From assembly GCA_016892645.1 (NCBI GenBank), contig JAFEMX010000006.1, positions 105,600 through 169,599 on the forward strand: a stretch of 64,000 nt of DNA. Reading direction: 5' to 3'. This DNA comes from Micrococcaceae bacterium RIT 802. GTDB lineage: Bacteria > Actinomycetota > Actinomycetes > Actinomycetales > Micrococcaceae. Below the pieces are notes generated by a model. That model was not told the DNA's origin. It saw only the letters and a list, made by a program, of their open reading frames with translations, and did not search any database. The translations under genes and the position numbers were made by a program. Of this stretch, positions 18,035-29,429 are shown in pieces; position 1 is the first letter of the stretch; every line of letters starts with the position of its first letter.

Positions 18035-19138
18035 ATGAAAATCATGGGCAAGGCAACAAAGTTCGCGGCGGTTACCGCGATCGCCGCGCTGGCGCTGACC
18101 GGCTGCGGCCGCCAGGACGCCAACACCGATGCCGGTGCGGAATCCTCCGCCGCCGGGTTCGACCAGGGCGCCACCATCGGCGTCGCCCTGCCGCAGAAGA
18201 CCAGCGAGAACTGGGTCCTGGCGGAAAACCTGTTCAACAAGGACCTCAAGGATGCCGGCTTCAAGGCCGATGTCCAGTTCGCCAACGGCGGCGTCGCCGA
18301 ACAGCAGAACCAGATCAACGCCATGATCACCAAGGGCGCCAAGGTCATCATCGTCGGTGCCATCGACGGCAAGCAGCTGGGCAACCAGCTCAAGGCCGCC
18401 AAGGAGGCCGGGGCCACCATCATCGCCTACGACCGGCTGCTGCTGAACACCAAGGACGTCGACTACTACGTGGCGTACGACAACTTCAAGGTCGGCCAGT
18501 TGCAGGGCCAGGCGCTGCTGGACGGATTGAAGGAAAAGAAGGGCAACGGTCCCTACAGCATCGAGTTGCTCGCCGGCTCCCCGGATGACGCCAACGCGAA
18601 GGTGTTCTTCGACGGCGCCATGGACGTGCTGCAGCCCAAGATCGACGACGGCACCCTCAAGGTCGGCTCCGGCCAGAAGACCTTCGAGCAGGCAGTCACC
18701 CAGGGCTGGAAGGCCGAGAACGCCCAGAAGCGCATGGACACGATCCTGACCGGCAACTACTCAGGCTCCAAGAAGCTCGACGGCATCCTCTCCCCGAACG
18801 ACACGCTGGCCCGCGCCGCCCTGACCTCGGTCAAGGCCGCCGGCAAGGAGACCCCGATCGTCACCGGCCAGGACTCCGAGGTCGAATCGGTGAAGTCCAT
18901 CATGAAGGGCGTGCAGTACTCCACCATCAACAAGGACACCCGCGCCCTGGTGGAGCACGCCACCTCCATGGTCAAGGACCTGCAGCAGGGCAAGGAGCTC
19001 GAGGTCAACGACACCGAGTCCTACGACAACGGAGTGAAGACCGTCCCGGCCTACCTGCTCGAACCCCAGATCGTCACCAAGGCCAACGTGAAGGAAGCCT
19101 ACGTGAACGACCCGGTGCTCGGCCCGATCACCAAGTAG
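18035..19138 (+). CDS. chvE: Multiple-monosaccharide-binding lipoprotein
   Basis: This extracytoplasmic receptor captures aldoses and hands them to MmsAB. The 367-residue precursor has a lipoprotein signal with the lipobox LTGC (Cys at about 24), so it is anchored to the outer face of the membrane. A periplasmic-binding-protein-1 fold follows (IGVALPQKTSENWVLAEN and later DGILSPNDTLARAAL), which matches the ChvE branch. The ATG at 18035 has an AAAAGGGA ribosome site. It is the last gene of the importer operon and is followed at once by a very stable hairpin. Confidence 0.95.
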   Translation: MKIMGKATKFAAVTAIAALALTGCGRQDANTDAGAESSAAGFDQGATIGVALPQKTSENWVLAENLFNKDLKDAGFKADVQFANGGVAEQQNQINAMITKGAKVIIVGAIDGKQLGNQLKAAKEAGATIIAYDRLLLNTKDVDYYVAYDNFKVGQLQGQALLDGLKEKKGNGPYSIELLAGSPDDANAKVFFDGAMDVLQPKIDDGTLKVGSGQKTFEQAVTQGWKAENAQKRMDTILTGNYSGSKKLDGILSPNDTLARAALTSVKAAGKETPIVTGQDSEVESVKSIMKGVQYSTINKDTRALVEHATSMVKDLQQGKELEVNDTESYDNGVKTVPAYLLEPQIVTKANVKEAYVNDPVLGPITK

Positions 19139-19154
19139 CACCACAGCACCCCCC

Positions 19155-19204
19155 GAAGGAGGGCGTGCGACGGCGGATCATCCCGCCGTCGCACGCCCTC
19201 CTTC
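19155..19204. terminator. Strong bidirectional terminator between chvE and the symporter
   Basis: A perfect 22-bp stem with a 6-base loop (ATCATC, 19177-19182) starts 16 bases after the chvE stop. The arms begin GAAGGAGGGCG and end CGCCCTCCTTC, and A- and T-rich flanks are short. It lies between converging genes, so it can serve both transcripts. Confidence 0.92.
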
Positions 19205-19235
19205 TCATGCCGGGGTCGCTGCCCGGGGCCGGCGG

Positions 19236-20264
19236 CTACCGGGCGCTGGAGCTGCTGCGCCGCCAGATGGCGGCCAGGATCGCACCGGAGACGTTGTGCC
19301 AGACGGAGAACACGGCACCGGGCAGGGCCGCCTCGGGGGCGAAATAGGTCTTGGCCAGGCCCGCGGCCAGCCCGGAGTTCTGCATGCCGACCTCGATGGC
19401 CATGGTCCGGCGCGAGGGAATCGGCAGGCGGAAGAGCTTGGCCGCGCCGTAGCCGAGCAGGTATCCGAGCCCGTTGTGCAGGATGACCGCGGCGAGGATC
19501 AGCAGCCCGGCGCTGAAGATCGCCGCGGCGCTGCCCGCGACGACGGCGATGACCACGAACGTGATCGCCAGCACGGAGACCCAGGGCAGGGCCGGCAACA
19601 CTGCGGCGACCAGGCGTGGGACAACCATCCGGGCGATGAGACCCAATACCACCGGGATCAGCACGATCTGCACGATCGACAGCGCCATCGACCCGGCGTC
19701 GACCGGCATGTACTGCCCGGCCAGCCACAGGGTGAGCAGCGGGGTGAAGATCGGGGCGATCAGCGTCGAGACGCTGGTCATCGTCACCGAGAGGGCGACA
19801 TCGCCCTTGGCCAGGTAGGTGACCACGTTCGATGCGGTCCCGCCGGGCGCGCAGCCGACCAGGATGACGCCGGCCGCCAGGGCCGGTGACAGGCCCAGCA
19901 CGGTCGAGACGCCCAGGCCGGCCAGCGGCATGATCATGTACTGGGCGATCACCCCGAGCAGCACCGGCAACGGCTGGCGGACGACCAGGGAGAAGTCGGG
20001 CAGCGTCAACGTCAGGCCCATGCCGAACATGATGACCATCAGGCCGGGGTTGATGAACGGCGCCCACCCCAGGAACGGGTCCGGAAGGAACAACGCGATG
20101 GCTCCCCCGGCGAGGATCAGCAGCGGGAACAGCGTGACGGCCACGCGGGCGCTGTGCTCCTCGGCGGCGTTCGGCGCTGCGGGGGCGGCCGCCTGCTCGG
20201 ACGTGGCCGTTGCCCGGCCATCGCGGCCATCTGGATTCTCTGGTGTGGTTGACATGGGCAACAT
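19236..20264 (-). CDS. Bile acid:sodium symporter (BASS) family transporter
   Basis: This is a membrane carrier of 342 residues with about nine or ten hydrophobic segments, in the BASS/SBF family that moves organic acids with sodium. Family features include the crossover-like stretch GCAPGGTASNVVTYLAKGDVAL and the late EVGMQNSGLA motif. In bacteria such proteins often carry keto acids or pantoate rather than bile acids. The N-terminal about 35 residues are hydrophilic. The start could be ATG 20264 or ATG 20255; neither has a strong ribosome site. The gene converges on chvE and shares its terminator. Confidence 0.9.
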   Translation of the reverse strand: MLPMSTTPENPDGRDGRATATSEQAAAPAAPNAAEEHSARVAVTLFPLLILAGGAIALFLPDPFLGWAPFINPGLMVIMFGMGLTLTLPDFSLVVRQPLPVLLGVIAQYMIMPLAGLGVSTVLGLSPALAAGVILVGCAPGGTASNVVTYLAKGDVALSVTMTSVSTLIAPIFTPLLTLWLAGQYMPVDAGSMALSIVQIVLIPVVLGLIARMVVPRLVAAVLPALPWVSVLAITFVVIAVVAGSAAAIFSAGLLILAAVILHNGLGYLLGYGAAKLFRLPIPSRRTMAIEVGMQNSGLAAGLAKTYFAPEAALPGAVFSVWHNVSGAILAAIWRRSSSSAR

Positions 20265-20453
20265 GATTCCAAGCCGGTGGGCATTGTGGGTAATTGTGAC
20301 CCTCCCGCCCGGGGAGACGGCATGACCTGTGCCACGGCGCGGCGCAGGTGTCTGGACTAGGATGATGGGGCGCTCAGCGCACCACCGCACCGCACCGCCG
20401 TCGACCCGCAGCCCGGGTTGCCGGCACCCCAGCACCTGTCGAGGAAGTCAGCC

Positions 20454-22115
20454 ATGCCCGCAATCCCCCGTTCCGCACGCCCGGCAACCACCGTGGCCGG
20501 CCTGCTCGCCGCCGCGCTCCTGTTGGCCGGGTGCGCCGGCTCCGGCGGCAACGGCGAACCATCGGCCGCCGGCGATCCGGCCAGCGGCGGCACCCTGGTA
20601 TACGCGTCCGGCGACGCCGAGCCGACCTGTCTTGACCCGCATGTGGGCGGAAACTATCCGCAGGCGCTGCTGGCCGGGCAGTACCTCGAGACCCTGTACA
20701 CCAAGGACGACGACGGCAGGATCATCCCCTGGCTGGCCTCCGGTGCCGAGGCCTCCGCCGACGGCAAGACGTGGACGCTGAAGCTGCGCGACGGGATCAC
20801 GTTCACCGACGGTACCGCCTTCGACGCGGCCACGGTCAAGGCCAACATCGAGCACCTGCAGGACCCGGACACCGCCTCCTCCACCGGCTACCTGGCCGTG
20901 GCGAAGATCAAGACCATGGACGTCGTGGACGACACGACGCTGAAGCTGAACCTCTCGGCCCCGGATTCCGCCCTGCTCGAATCGTTCTCCATGCCGTGGG
21001 TCGCGATGGAATCGGCGAAGGCGCTGGCGCGCAGCCAGGCCGAGAACTGCGCCTCGCCGGTGGGCACCGGCCCGTTCACCGTCAAGAAGTGGACCAAGCA
21101 GGACTCCGTCGAGCTGGTCCGCAACGAGGACTACACGCCGCCGGTCAAGGGTGCCGGCCACGACGGGCCGGCCTACCTGGAGGGCATCACCTGGAAGTTC
21201 ATCCCGGAGGCCGCCACCCGCTACGCCGCGTTGCAGTCGGGCACCGTGGACATCATCGACAACGCCCAACCGGACACCATCAAGTCCGCCGAGGGCTCGG
21301 ACAACATCGGCCACCTCGACGCCCCGCGCCCGGGCGCCTCGAACCGGATCGAACTGAACTCCTCCAAGGCCCCGTTCGATGACGAAAAGGTCCGAGAGGC
21401 CTTCGTCCGCGCCGTCAACGTCGACGACGGCATCTCCTCGCTGTTCTTCGACACCGCGAAGCGCTCCTACTCGGCCCTGTCCAGCGTCGAGCCGATGGGC
21501 TACTCCGACCCCTCGCTCTTCGGCCGCGACCTCCAGGAGGCCAACCGGCTGCTCGACGCCGCCGGCTGGGACCAGCGCGACGCCGCCGGCTACCGCACGA
21601 AGGACGGCAAACGCCTGACCCTGTCCTTCCCGGTGAGCACCAACCAGTCGGTGCCGGCGGAGCAGTCGCTCTTCCAGCAGCTCCAGGCCACCGCGAAGGA
21701 GGCCGGATTCGAGGTCAAGCTCCACCTGCTGGACCTCTCCAGCTGGTACGGCGTGCTCGGCGAGAACGACTACGACCTGGTGTCCGCCCCGTACACGAAG
21801 GTCGGCCCGGACGTGCTGCGCACCCTCTTCCACACCTCCAACACCGTGCCCGCGCCCTCGGGCTACTTCTCCAACCACGCCCAGGTGAAGGACAAGAAGC
21901 TGGACGCCCTGCTGGAGTCCGCCAACGCCACCACCGACCAGCAGGAGCGCAAGGACAAGTACACGCAGGCCCAGCAGATCGTGCTCGGCGGCTACTACAT
22001 CCTGCCGTTGTACGACCAGCAGAACCACTTCCTGTATGGCCCGAAGGTGCAGGGCGTCGGGGCCACCACCGCGGTGGCCTCCCCCACGTTCCACGACACC
22101 TGGCTGCAGGACTAG
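20454..22115 (+). CDS. Peptide/nickel-type ABC transporter substrate-binding lipoprotein
   Basis: This extracytoplasmic receptor of the SBP_bac_5 (DppA/OppA/NikA) family has 553 residues. The lipobox LLAGC places the lipid-modified Cys at about 27. The first lobe has the typical opening GGTLVYASGDAEPTCLDPH and the mature chain carries the LTFTDGTAFDAATVK-like segment (DGITFTDGTAFDA). The ATG at 20454 has a GAGGAAG ribosome site. It heads an operon with two permeases and a fused ATPase. The ligand cannot be named; the family also binds opines, glutathione and metal chelates. Confidence 0.92.
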   Translation: MPAIPRSARPATTVAGLLAAALLLAGCAGSGGNGEPSAAGDPASGGTLVYASGDAEPTCLDPHVGGNYPQALLAGQYLETLYTKDDDGRIIPWLASGAEASADGKTWTLKLRDGITFTDGTAFDAATVKANIEHLQDPDTASSTGYLAVAKIKTMDVVDDTTLKLNLSAPDSALLESFSMPWVAMESAKALARSQAENCASPVGTGPFTVKKWTKQDSVELVRNEDYTPPVKGAGHDGPAYLEGITWKFIPEAATRYAALQSGTVDIIDNAQPDTIKSAEGSDNIGHLDAPRPGASNRIELNSSKAPFDDEKVREAFVRAVNVDDGISSLFFDTAKRSYSALSSVEPMGYSDPSLFGRDLQEANRLLDAAGWDQRDAAGYRTKDGKRLTLSFPVSTNQSVPAEQSLFQQLQATAKEAGFEVKLHLLDLSSWYGVLGENDYDLVSAPYTKVGPDVLRTLFHTSNTVPAPSGYFSNHAQVKDKKLDALLESANATTDQQERKDKYTQAQQIVLGGYYILPLYDQQNHFLYGPKVQGVGATTAVASPTFHDTWLQD

Positions 22116-22130
22116 GCACGACGGCGGCGC

Positions 22131-23150
22131 ATGGCTGATACGGCACTGCTCGGCTCCTCCGGTGGCGGCTTTCCCCGCCCGGGAGGCACCGCCGTCGTGC
22201 CTCGGGCCGGGCGCTGGCGTGGCGCCGGGTTCTGGCTGGTCCGCCGGATCGGTTCCGCCGTGTTCGTGCTGTGGGCCGTCGCCACGCTGATCTTCCTGGC
22301 CATCCGGCTGATCCCCGGGGACCCGGCCGAGGCCATCATGGGCGGGCCGGGATCGCAGGCCTCCGCCGCGGCCCTGGAGGCCGCCCGCGCCGAGTACGGG
22401 CTCGATGAGCCCCTGTGGGTGCAGTACCTCTCCCAGCTGGGCCGCCTGGCGACCGGGGACCTGGGGACGTCATACGCGCTGAAGGTCCCGGTCGTGCAGC
22501 TGCTGGCCGACCAGCTGCCGGGCACGCTCGGGCTGGCCGTTGGCGCGTGGGTGCTGGCGTGGATCCTGGCGTTGGGATTGGCGCTGTGGTCCGGGCTCGG
22601 CGGCCGGGGTGCCGCGGTGGTCGGTTCCGCCCTGGAGATCGCGGCGGCCTCCGTGCCGCACTTCTGGCTCGGCTCGGTGCTGGTGCTGCTCTTCTCCACC
22701 GCCTGGGGCTGGCTGCCACCGGTGAGCAACGGCAGCGCCGCCGGCCTGGTCATGCCCGTCGTCACGCTGGCGCTGCCGCTGGCCGGGTTCCTGGGCCAGG
22801 TGATGCGCGAATCGATGCTCACCGCCATGAACTCCCCCTTCGCCCTCTCGGCCCACGCCCGCGGGGAGTCCGAGTCCGGCGTCGTGCTCCGCCATGCGTT
22901 GCGGCACGCCGCGCTGCCCGGCGTCGCCCTGTCCGGGTGGGCGCTGGGATCCCTGGTCTCCGGTGCCGTCGTCGTCGAATCGATCTTCGCCCGCCCGGGC
23001 CTGGGGCGCAGCCTGCTGCAGGCGGTGACCCTGCGCGACGTCCCGCTGGTCACCGGGGTCGCGTTGGTTTCGGCGCTGGCCTACGTGGTGGTCATGGCCG
23101 TCTCCGAGCTGGCAGAACGGGCCATCGACCCGCGGACGAGGGACCGGTGA
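22131..23150 (+). CDS. Peptide-type ABC transporter permease, DppB family
   Basis: This is the first inner-membrane channel subunit of the importer, 339 residues long. After a 35-residue Gly/Pro-rich N-terminus come about six membrane segments. The conserved RLIPGDPAEAIMG motif follows the first helix, and the EAA-type coupling loop lies near residue 250 (RHALRHAALPGVALSG). It starts 15 bases after the binding-protein stop and its own stop overlaps the next gene start (GTGA at 23147-23150). Confidence 0.92.
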   Translation: MADTALLGSSGGGFPRPGGTAVVPRAGRWRGAGFWLVRRIGSAVFVLWAVATLIFLAIRLIPGDPAEAIMGGPGSQASAAALEAARAEYGLDEPLWVQYLSQLGRLATGDLGTSYALKVPVVQLLADQLPGTLGLAVGAWVLAWILALGLALWSGLGGRGAAVVGSALEIAAASVPHFWLGSVLVLLFSTAWGWLPPVSNGSAAGLVMPVVTLALPLAGFLGQVMRESMLTAMNSPFALSAHARGESESGVVLRHALRHAALPGVALSGWALGSLVSGAVVVESIFARPGLGRSLLQAVTLRDVPLVTGVALVSALAYVVVMAVSELAERAIDPRTRDR

Positions 23151-24019
23151 GCGGCATGGGCAACGCCTCGACGCGCCGCGCCGGAACCCTCCGGCGCCGG
23201 CCACGGGCCGGCTGGCTGCGGGCCGGCAACGTCCTGCCCGCCGTGGCGGCACTGACTGCCTTGTTCCTGGTGCTCGCCGCGCTGGTTCCCGGATGGCTGG
23301 CCCCGGCCGATCCGCTGGCGATCGACCCGGTTGCGGCGTTCCGCGGCCCGTCCGGCGCGCATTGGCTGGGCACCGACGAGTCGGGCCGGGACATCTATTC
23401 ACGCATCGTGCACGGGGCCCGTCCCTCGCTGCTCATCGGGGCCGCGGCCACGGCGCTCGGCCTCGGCCTGGCGCTGCTGCTCGGGCTGGCCGCCGGCCTC
23501 GGTGGGCGCTGGTTGGATGCCGGGGTCGGGCGCATCGTCGAGGTCCTGCTCGCGCTGCCCGGGCTGTTGCTGGCCCTGGTCTTCATCGCGTTGGCCGGCC
23601 CGGGCGTGGCGACCACGATCGTCGCCGTCGGGTTGTCCACCGCTCCGGGCTACGCCCGCATCATCCGCACCCAGGTGCGCGCCTTGCGCACCTCGCCGAT
23701 GATCGAGGCGGCCCGCGTGCTCGGCCACTCCCCCGCCCGGATCCTCGCGAGGCACCTGTTGCCCAACGCCCTGGGGCCGGTACTGGTGCTGGCCACCCTC
23801 GGCATCGGGCAGGCAGTGGTATGGGCGTCGGCGCTGAGCTTCCTGGGATTGGGCGAGGCGCCCCCGGCACCGGAATGGGGGGCCATGCTCGCCGCCGGGC
23901 GCACCTATCTGGGGTTCGCCTGGTGGATGACGTTCTTCCCCGGGTTGGCGATCGTCGCCACGGCGGCCTCGAGCACCGTGCTGGGCCGGTCCCTGCAACG
24001 CCGGGCGGTGGGCGCATGA
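23147..24019 (+). CDS. Peptide-type ABC transporter permease, DppC family
   Basis: This is the second channel subunit, 290 residues from a GTG at 23147 that overlaps the dppB-like stop by 4 bases and has a GAGGGA ribosome site. The DppC hallmark HWLGTDESGRDIYSRIVHGA is intact, and the coupling EAA loop is EAARVLGHSPARILARHLLP. About six membrane helices are visible. The stop overlaps the ATPase start (ATGA at 24016-24019), so the whole operon is tightly coupled. Confidence 0.93.
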   Translation: MSGMGNASTRRAGTLRRRPRAGWLRAGNVLPAVAALTALFLVLAALVPGWLAPADPLAIDPVAAFRGPSGAHWLGTDESGRDIYSRIVHGARPSLLIGAAATALGLGLALLLGLAAGLGGRWLDAGVGRIVEVLLALPGLLLALVFIALAGPGVATTIVAVGLSTAPGYARIIRTQVRALRTSPMIEAARVLGHSPARILARHLLPNALGPVLVLATLGIGQAVVWASALSFLGLGEAPPAPEWGAMLAAGRTYLGFAWWMTFFPGLAIVATAASSTVLGRSLQRRAVGA

Positions 24020-25665
24020 GCGCCGCACCCCTGTTGCGCGTCGACGGGCTCGACGTCGGTTTCGGCGGCACACCCGTCGTCCAGGACGTGTCCCTGTACA
24101 TCGGCCGGGGCGAATGCCTGGCCCTGGTGGGCGAATCCGGTTCCGGCAAGTCGGTCACCGCGCGTGCGTTGCTGGGTCTGGCCGGCCGCGGTTCCCGGGT
24201 CGCCGTGCGCACGTTGGACTTCGACGGAACCAACCTCTCCGGCGCCGGGCAACGCGCCTGGCGCCGACTGCGCGGATCGCGGATCGGCCTGGTGCTCCAG
24301 GATGCACTCGTCTCGCTGGACCCGCTGCGGACGGTCGGCCGGGAGATCGACGATGCGCTGCGCCTGCATACCGCACTGTCCCCAGCCGAGCGGGCGGCGA
24401 AGGTCGCTGGATTGCTGGAATCCATGGGACTCGCGGCAGCCGATGCCGGACGGCGAGCCGGCGAGCTGTCCGGGGGAATGCGCCAGCGAGCCCTCATCGC
24501 CGCGGCCATGGCCCTGGATCCCGACCTGTTGATCGCCGACGAACCCACCACGGCACTCGACGCCGAAGCCCAGGCCCAGGTCCTCGACCTGCTGGCCGGG
24601 CTGCGTGCCGGTGGGTCCTCGCTGCTGCTGATCAGCCACGACCTGGCGGTCGTCTCCGCGGTCGCGGACCGGGTGGCGATCATGCGCGGCGGCCGGATCC
24701 TCGAACAGGGGCCGACGGACCAAGTCCTCACCTCGCCGGAGCACGAGTACACGCGGATGCTGCTGCGCGCCGTCCCCGCCGGCCGTCCGCGGGGCACCCG
24801 GCTCTCCGCCCCGACCGGCAGGTCAGATGCCAGGCCACATGCCCCGGACGCCAAGTTGCTGGACTCCTCGCCGTCGATCGGAGGACCGGTCCTGGAGGCC
24901 AGGAACCTGGTGCGCGCCTTCCCGGTCCCCGGCGGAGGCATCCTTCATGCGGCCGACGATGTCAGCCTGCGGGTCGAAGCGGGGCGGACCCTCGGCCTGG
25001 TCGGCGCTTCGGGATCGGGCAAGAGCACGACGGCGCGAATCCTCCTGGGCCTGGACGTTCCGGCGTCCGGAACGGTCAAGCTGTTCGGCGAGCCATGGGT
25101 GCCGCTGCCGGAGGCGTCCAGGCGTCCCCGGCGGACACGTCTGGGCGCCATCTACCAGGACCCGCTCAGCTCGTTCGACCCCCGGCGGCGGGTGGGCGCC
25201 ATCCTGGCCGACGCGCTGGCCGCAGCCACGACCGGCGGCGCGCCCGAAGGTGCCCACGACCCGGCGGGCCTGCTGCAGCTGGTCGGCCTGGAACCGGCGT
25301 TGGCGGGGCGCCACCCGTCCACGCTCTCCGGCGGGCAACGCCAGCGGGTCGCCATCGCCCGGGCCCTGGCTCCCGGCCCCCGTGTGCTCATCTGCGACGA
25401 ACCGGTGTCCGCCCTGGACGTGTCGGTGCAGGCGCAGATCCTCGACCTGCTCGATGACCTGCAGGCCCGGCTCGGGCTGGGCTACCTGTTCATCTCGCAC
25501 GACCTAGCCGTCGTCCGCCATGTCAGCGATCGGCTGGCCGTCATGCGCGACGGGCGGATCGTCGAGAGCGGTCCCACCGAGCAGGTCTTCGCCGAGCCAC
25601 GGCACGAGTACACGCGGGCCTTGCTGGCGGCCTCGCCGACGCTCGCGACGGACACCTCCGACTGA
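24016..25665 (+). CDS. Fused DppD-DppF-type ABC ATPase (two nucleotide-binding domains)
   Basis: This 549-residue protein carries both ATPase domains of the peptide-type importer in one chain, where many operons use two genes. Domain 1 has Walker A GESGSGKS at 39-46, signature LSGGMRQR and Walker B LLIADEPTTALD. Domain 2 has Walker A GASGSGKST near 329-337, signature LSGGQRQR and VLICDEPVSALD. Each domain ends with the HEYTR oligopeptide-family motif. The linker (about 265-300) is Arg/Ser/Pro-rich. It is the last clear gene of the operon. Confidence 0.94.
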   Translation: MSAAPLLRVDGLDVGFGGTPVVQDVSLYIGRGECLALVGESGSGKSVTARALLGLAGRGSRVAVRTLDFDGTNLSGAGQRAWRRLRGSRIGLVLQDALVSLDPLRTVGREIDDALRLHTALSPAERAAKVAGLLESMGLAAADAGRRAGELSGGMRQRALIAAAMALDPDLLIADEPTTALDAEAQAQVLDLLAGLRAGGSSLLLISHDLAVVSAVADRVAIMRGGRILEQGPTDQVLTSPEHEYTRMLLRAVPAGRPRGTRLSAPTGRSDARPHAPDAKLLDSSPSIGGPVLEARNLVRAFPVPGGGILHAADDVSLRVEAGRTLGLVGASGSGKSTTARILLGLDVPASGTVKLFGEPWVPLPEASRRPRRTRLGAIYQDPLSSFDPRRRVGAILADALAAATTGGAPEGAHDPAGLLQLVGLEPALAGRHPSTLSGGQRQRVAIARALAPGPRVLICDEPVSALDVSVQAQILDLLDDLQARLGLGYLFISHDLAVVRHVSDRLAVMRDGRIVESGPTEQVFAEPRHEYTRALLAASPTLATDTSD

Positions 25666-25714
25666 CAAGCTGCCGACTCTGTCCTTGGCCGGACGTTCTT
25701 GCTACATTGCCGGC

Positions 25715-26503
25715 ATGGCCTCAGCGAACGCGGGCAACGTCGATGTCCACTATGTGGAGCACGGGTCCGGGCAAACCGTGCTGGTCCTGCACGGCGCCGG
25801 TGTCGATCATCGCGAGGCCGAGGCATGCTTCGAGCCGGCCTTCAGCCGCCTCCGGGGATTCCGACGGATCTATCCGGACCTGCCCGGCATGGGCCGTACA
25901 CCTGCCCCCGGCACCTTGCGCAGCGCCGACGATGTCCTGGACACGTTGTCCCGGTTCGCCGACGCGGTCTGCGGCCGCGACGGCTACCTTGTCGTCGGGC
26001 ACTCGGCTGGTGCCCACTACGCACAGGCCATGGCAGGAACCCGGCCGGAGCGGGTGAAGGGTCTGGCCATGGTCTGTCCATTGCTGCCAGGCATCCGCGA
26101 AGTCCCGGAACACCGGGCCGTCGTCGAAACCGATGGTATCGGCGACGACGGTTTCCGAAGCTACTTCGTGGTCCAGACCCCCGAGATGTTGGAGCGGTAC
26201 GAGCGCTACATCGCGCCGGCAGCTGCGTTGGCCGACTGGGCGGCGCTCGGTCGCATCGGCGAACGTTGGGAATTCACGTGCCCAATGGCAACTCCCTATG
26301 CTGGCCCGACGTTGGTCATCGCGGGCCGGCAGGACGCCACGGTAGGCTATGCGGCCGCCATGGACGCAGCCCGGCAGCATCCGCACGCGACACTGGCGGT
26401 GCTTGCGGAAGCCGGGCATGCGCTTCCCCATGAAAAAGCTGGCCTTCTCCAAGCCCTCCTGACGGAGTGGGCCATGCGGGTCGGACACCCTTCCCTTGGG
26501 TGA
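25715..26503 (+). CDS. Alpha/beta hydrolase
   Basis: This 262-residue hydrolase has no signal peptide and is probably cytoplasmic. The nucleophile elbow is GHSAGA (Ser near residue 95), the oxyanion region is VLHGAGVDH and the acid is likely the Asp in AGRQDATVGY. The terminal His is in EAGHALPHEK. It begins 50 bases after the fused ATPase on the same strand, so it may process an imported compound. The ATG at 25715 has a weak ribosome site. Substrate unknown. Confidence 0.88.
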   Translation: MASANAGNVDVHYVEHGSGQTVLVLHGAGVDHREAEACFEPAFSRLRGFRRIYPDLPGMGRTPAPGTLRSADDVLDTLSRFADAVCGRDGYLVVGHSAGAHYAQAMAGTRPERVKGLAMVCPLLPGIREVPEHRAVVETDGIGDDGFRSYFVVQTPEMLERYERYIAPAAALADWAALGRIGERWEFTCPMATPYAGPTLVIAGRQDATVGYAAAMDAARQHPHATLAVLAEAGHALPHEKAGLLQALLTEWAMRVGHPSLG

Positions 26504-26518
26504 GTACAACCTGAGGCC

Positions 26519-26869
26519 TCAGGCGTGCTGGGCCACGTCGAACTCGTTGCCTTGGGGATCAGCGAGCGTGACCCAGCGGAAGCTATCGTCGCCCCGGCGT
26601 CCGATGAGCGTCGCTCCGGCAGCGAGCAGCCGATCAACTTCGGCGTCGAGGTCGGGAGCCCCCAGATCGAGATGGATCCTGTTTTTACCGGCGGTCGGCT
26701 CGTCGACCTTCTGGAAAGCCAGCATCACCGGTAGCCCTCCGCCTTCGAGCACCACGAACCAGCCATCGTTGGTCTGGGAGACCACCGCATCCGTCTGCTC
26801 GGCCCACCAGCGAGCCAGCGTTTCGGCGTCTGTGGTGTCGATGGTGACCATGCCCAGTGTCAGTGTCAT
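26519..26869 (-). CDS. VOC family protein (glyoxalase/bleomycin-resistance fold)
   Basis: This small 116-residue protein consists of one VOC unit made of two beta-alpha-beta-beta-beta modules. The second module has NRIHLDLGAPDLDAEVDRLLAAGA and the C-terminal metal-site Glu in DPQGNEFDVAQ. A His in IHLDL is the other typical ligand. Members of this size act as small-molecule binding or modifying dimers; the ligand is not predictable. It converges on the hydrolase, with 15 bases between stops. Confidence 0.88.
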   Translation of the reverse strand: MTLTLGMVTIDTTDAETLARWWAEQTDAVVSQTNDGWFVVLEGGGLPVMLAFQKVDEPTAGKNRIHLDLGAPDLDAEVDRLLAAGATLIGRRGDDSFRWVTLADPQGNEFDVAQHA

Positions 26870-26952
26870 CTGCCCACCCTAAGGGTGGCACGCGGCGCGG
26901 GGAAGAGCGCGCCTGAAAGGACCCCCCACCGTGGAACGGCAAACGGCGCGCC

Positions 26953-26973
26953 GCCCGGTGGCCATCACCGGGC
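26953..26973 (-). terminator. Likely terminator of icd
   Basis: An 8-bp stem (GCCCGGTG/CACCGGGC) with a GCCAT loop lies about 48 bases past the icd stop, in the 151-base gap before the VOC gene. It has no U-tract. The rest of the gap shows nothing coding. Confidence 0.55.
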
Positions 26974-27020
26974 AACACGCCGTCGTCGTGCTCTGGAAAC
27001 CGGCAGTGCCGGCGACTGCC

Positions 27021-29285
<2,265 letters not shown>

Positions 29286-29361
29286 TCAACGTGATGATCT
29301 CAACGTCTCCAACTTACCCGAGAGGCCCCTCCAGCCCATATTCCGTACCGGGATGAGACAC

Positions 29362-29397
29362 CGCCGGCACCCGCCCCGCGAAGGGCGGGCACCGGCG
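29362..29397 (-). terminator. Interrupted hairpin downstream of the DUF6318-like lipoprotein gene
   Basis: CGCCGG and CCCGCCC on the left pair with GGGCGGG and CCGGCG on the right, with a 2-base internal mismatch and a CGCGAA loop. It begins about 33 bases after the stop at 29430 and precedes the icd promoter region. Confidence 0.65.
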
Positions 29398-29429
29398 TCG
29401 TCCTGGATACCCTGCAGTACGCGGTACGC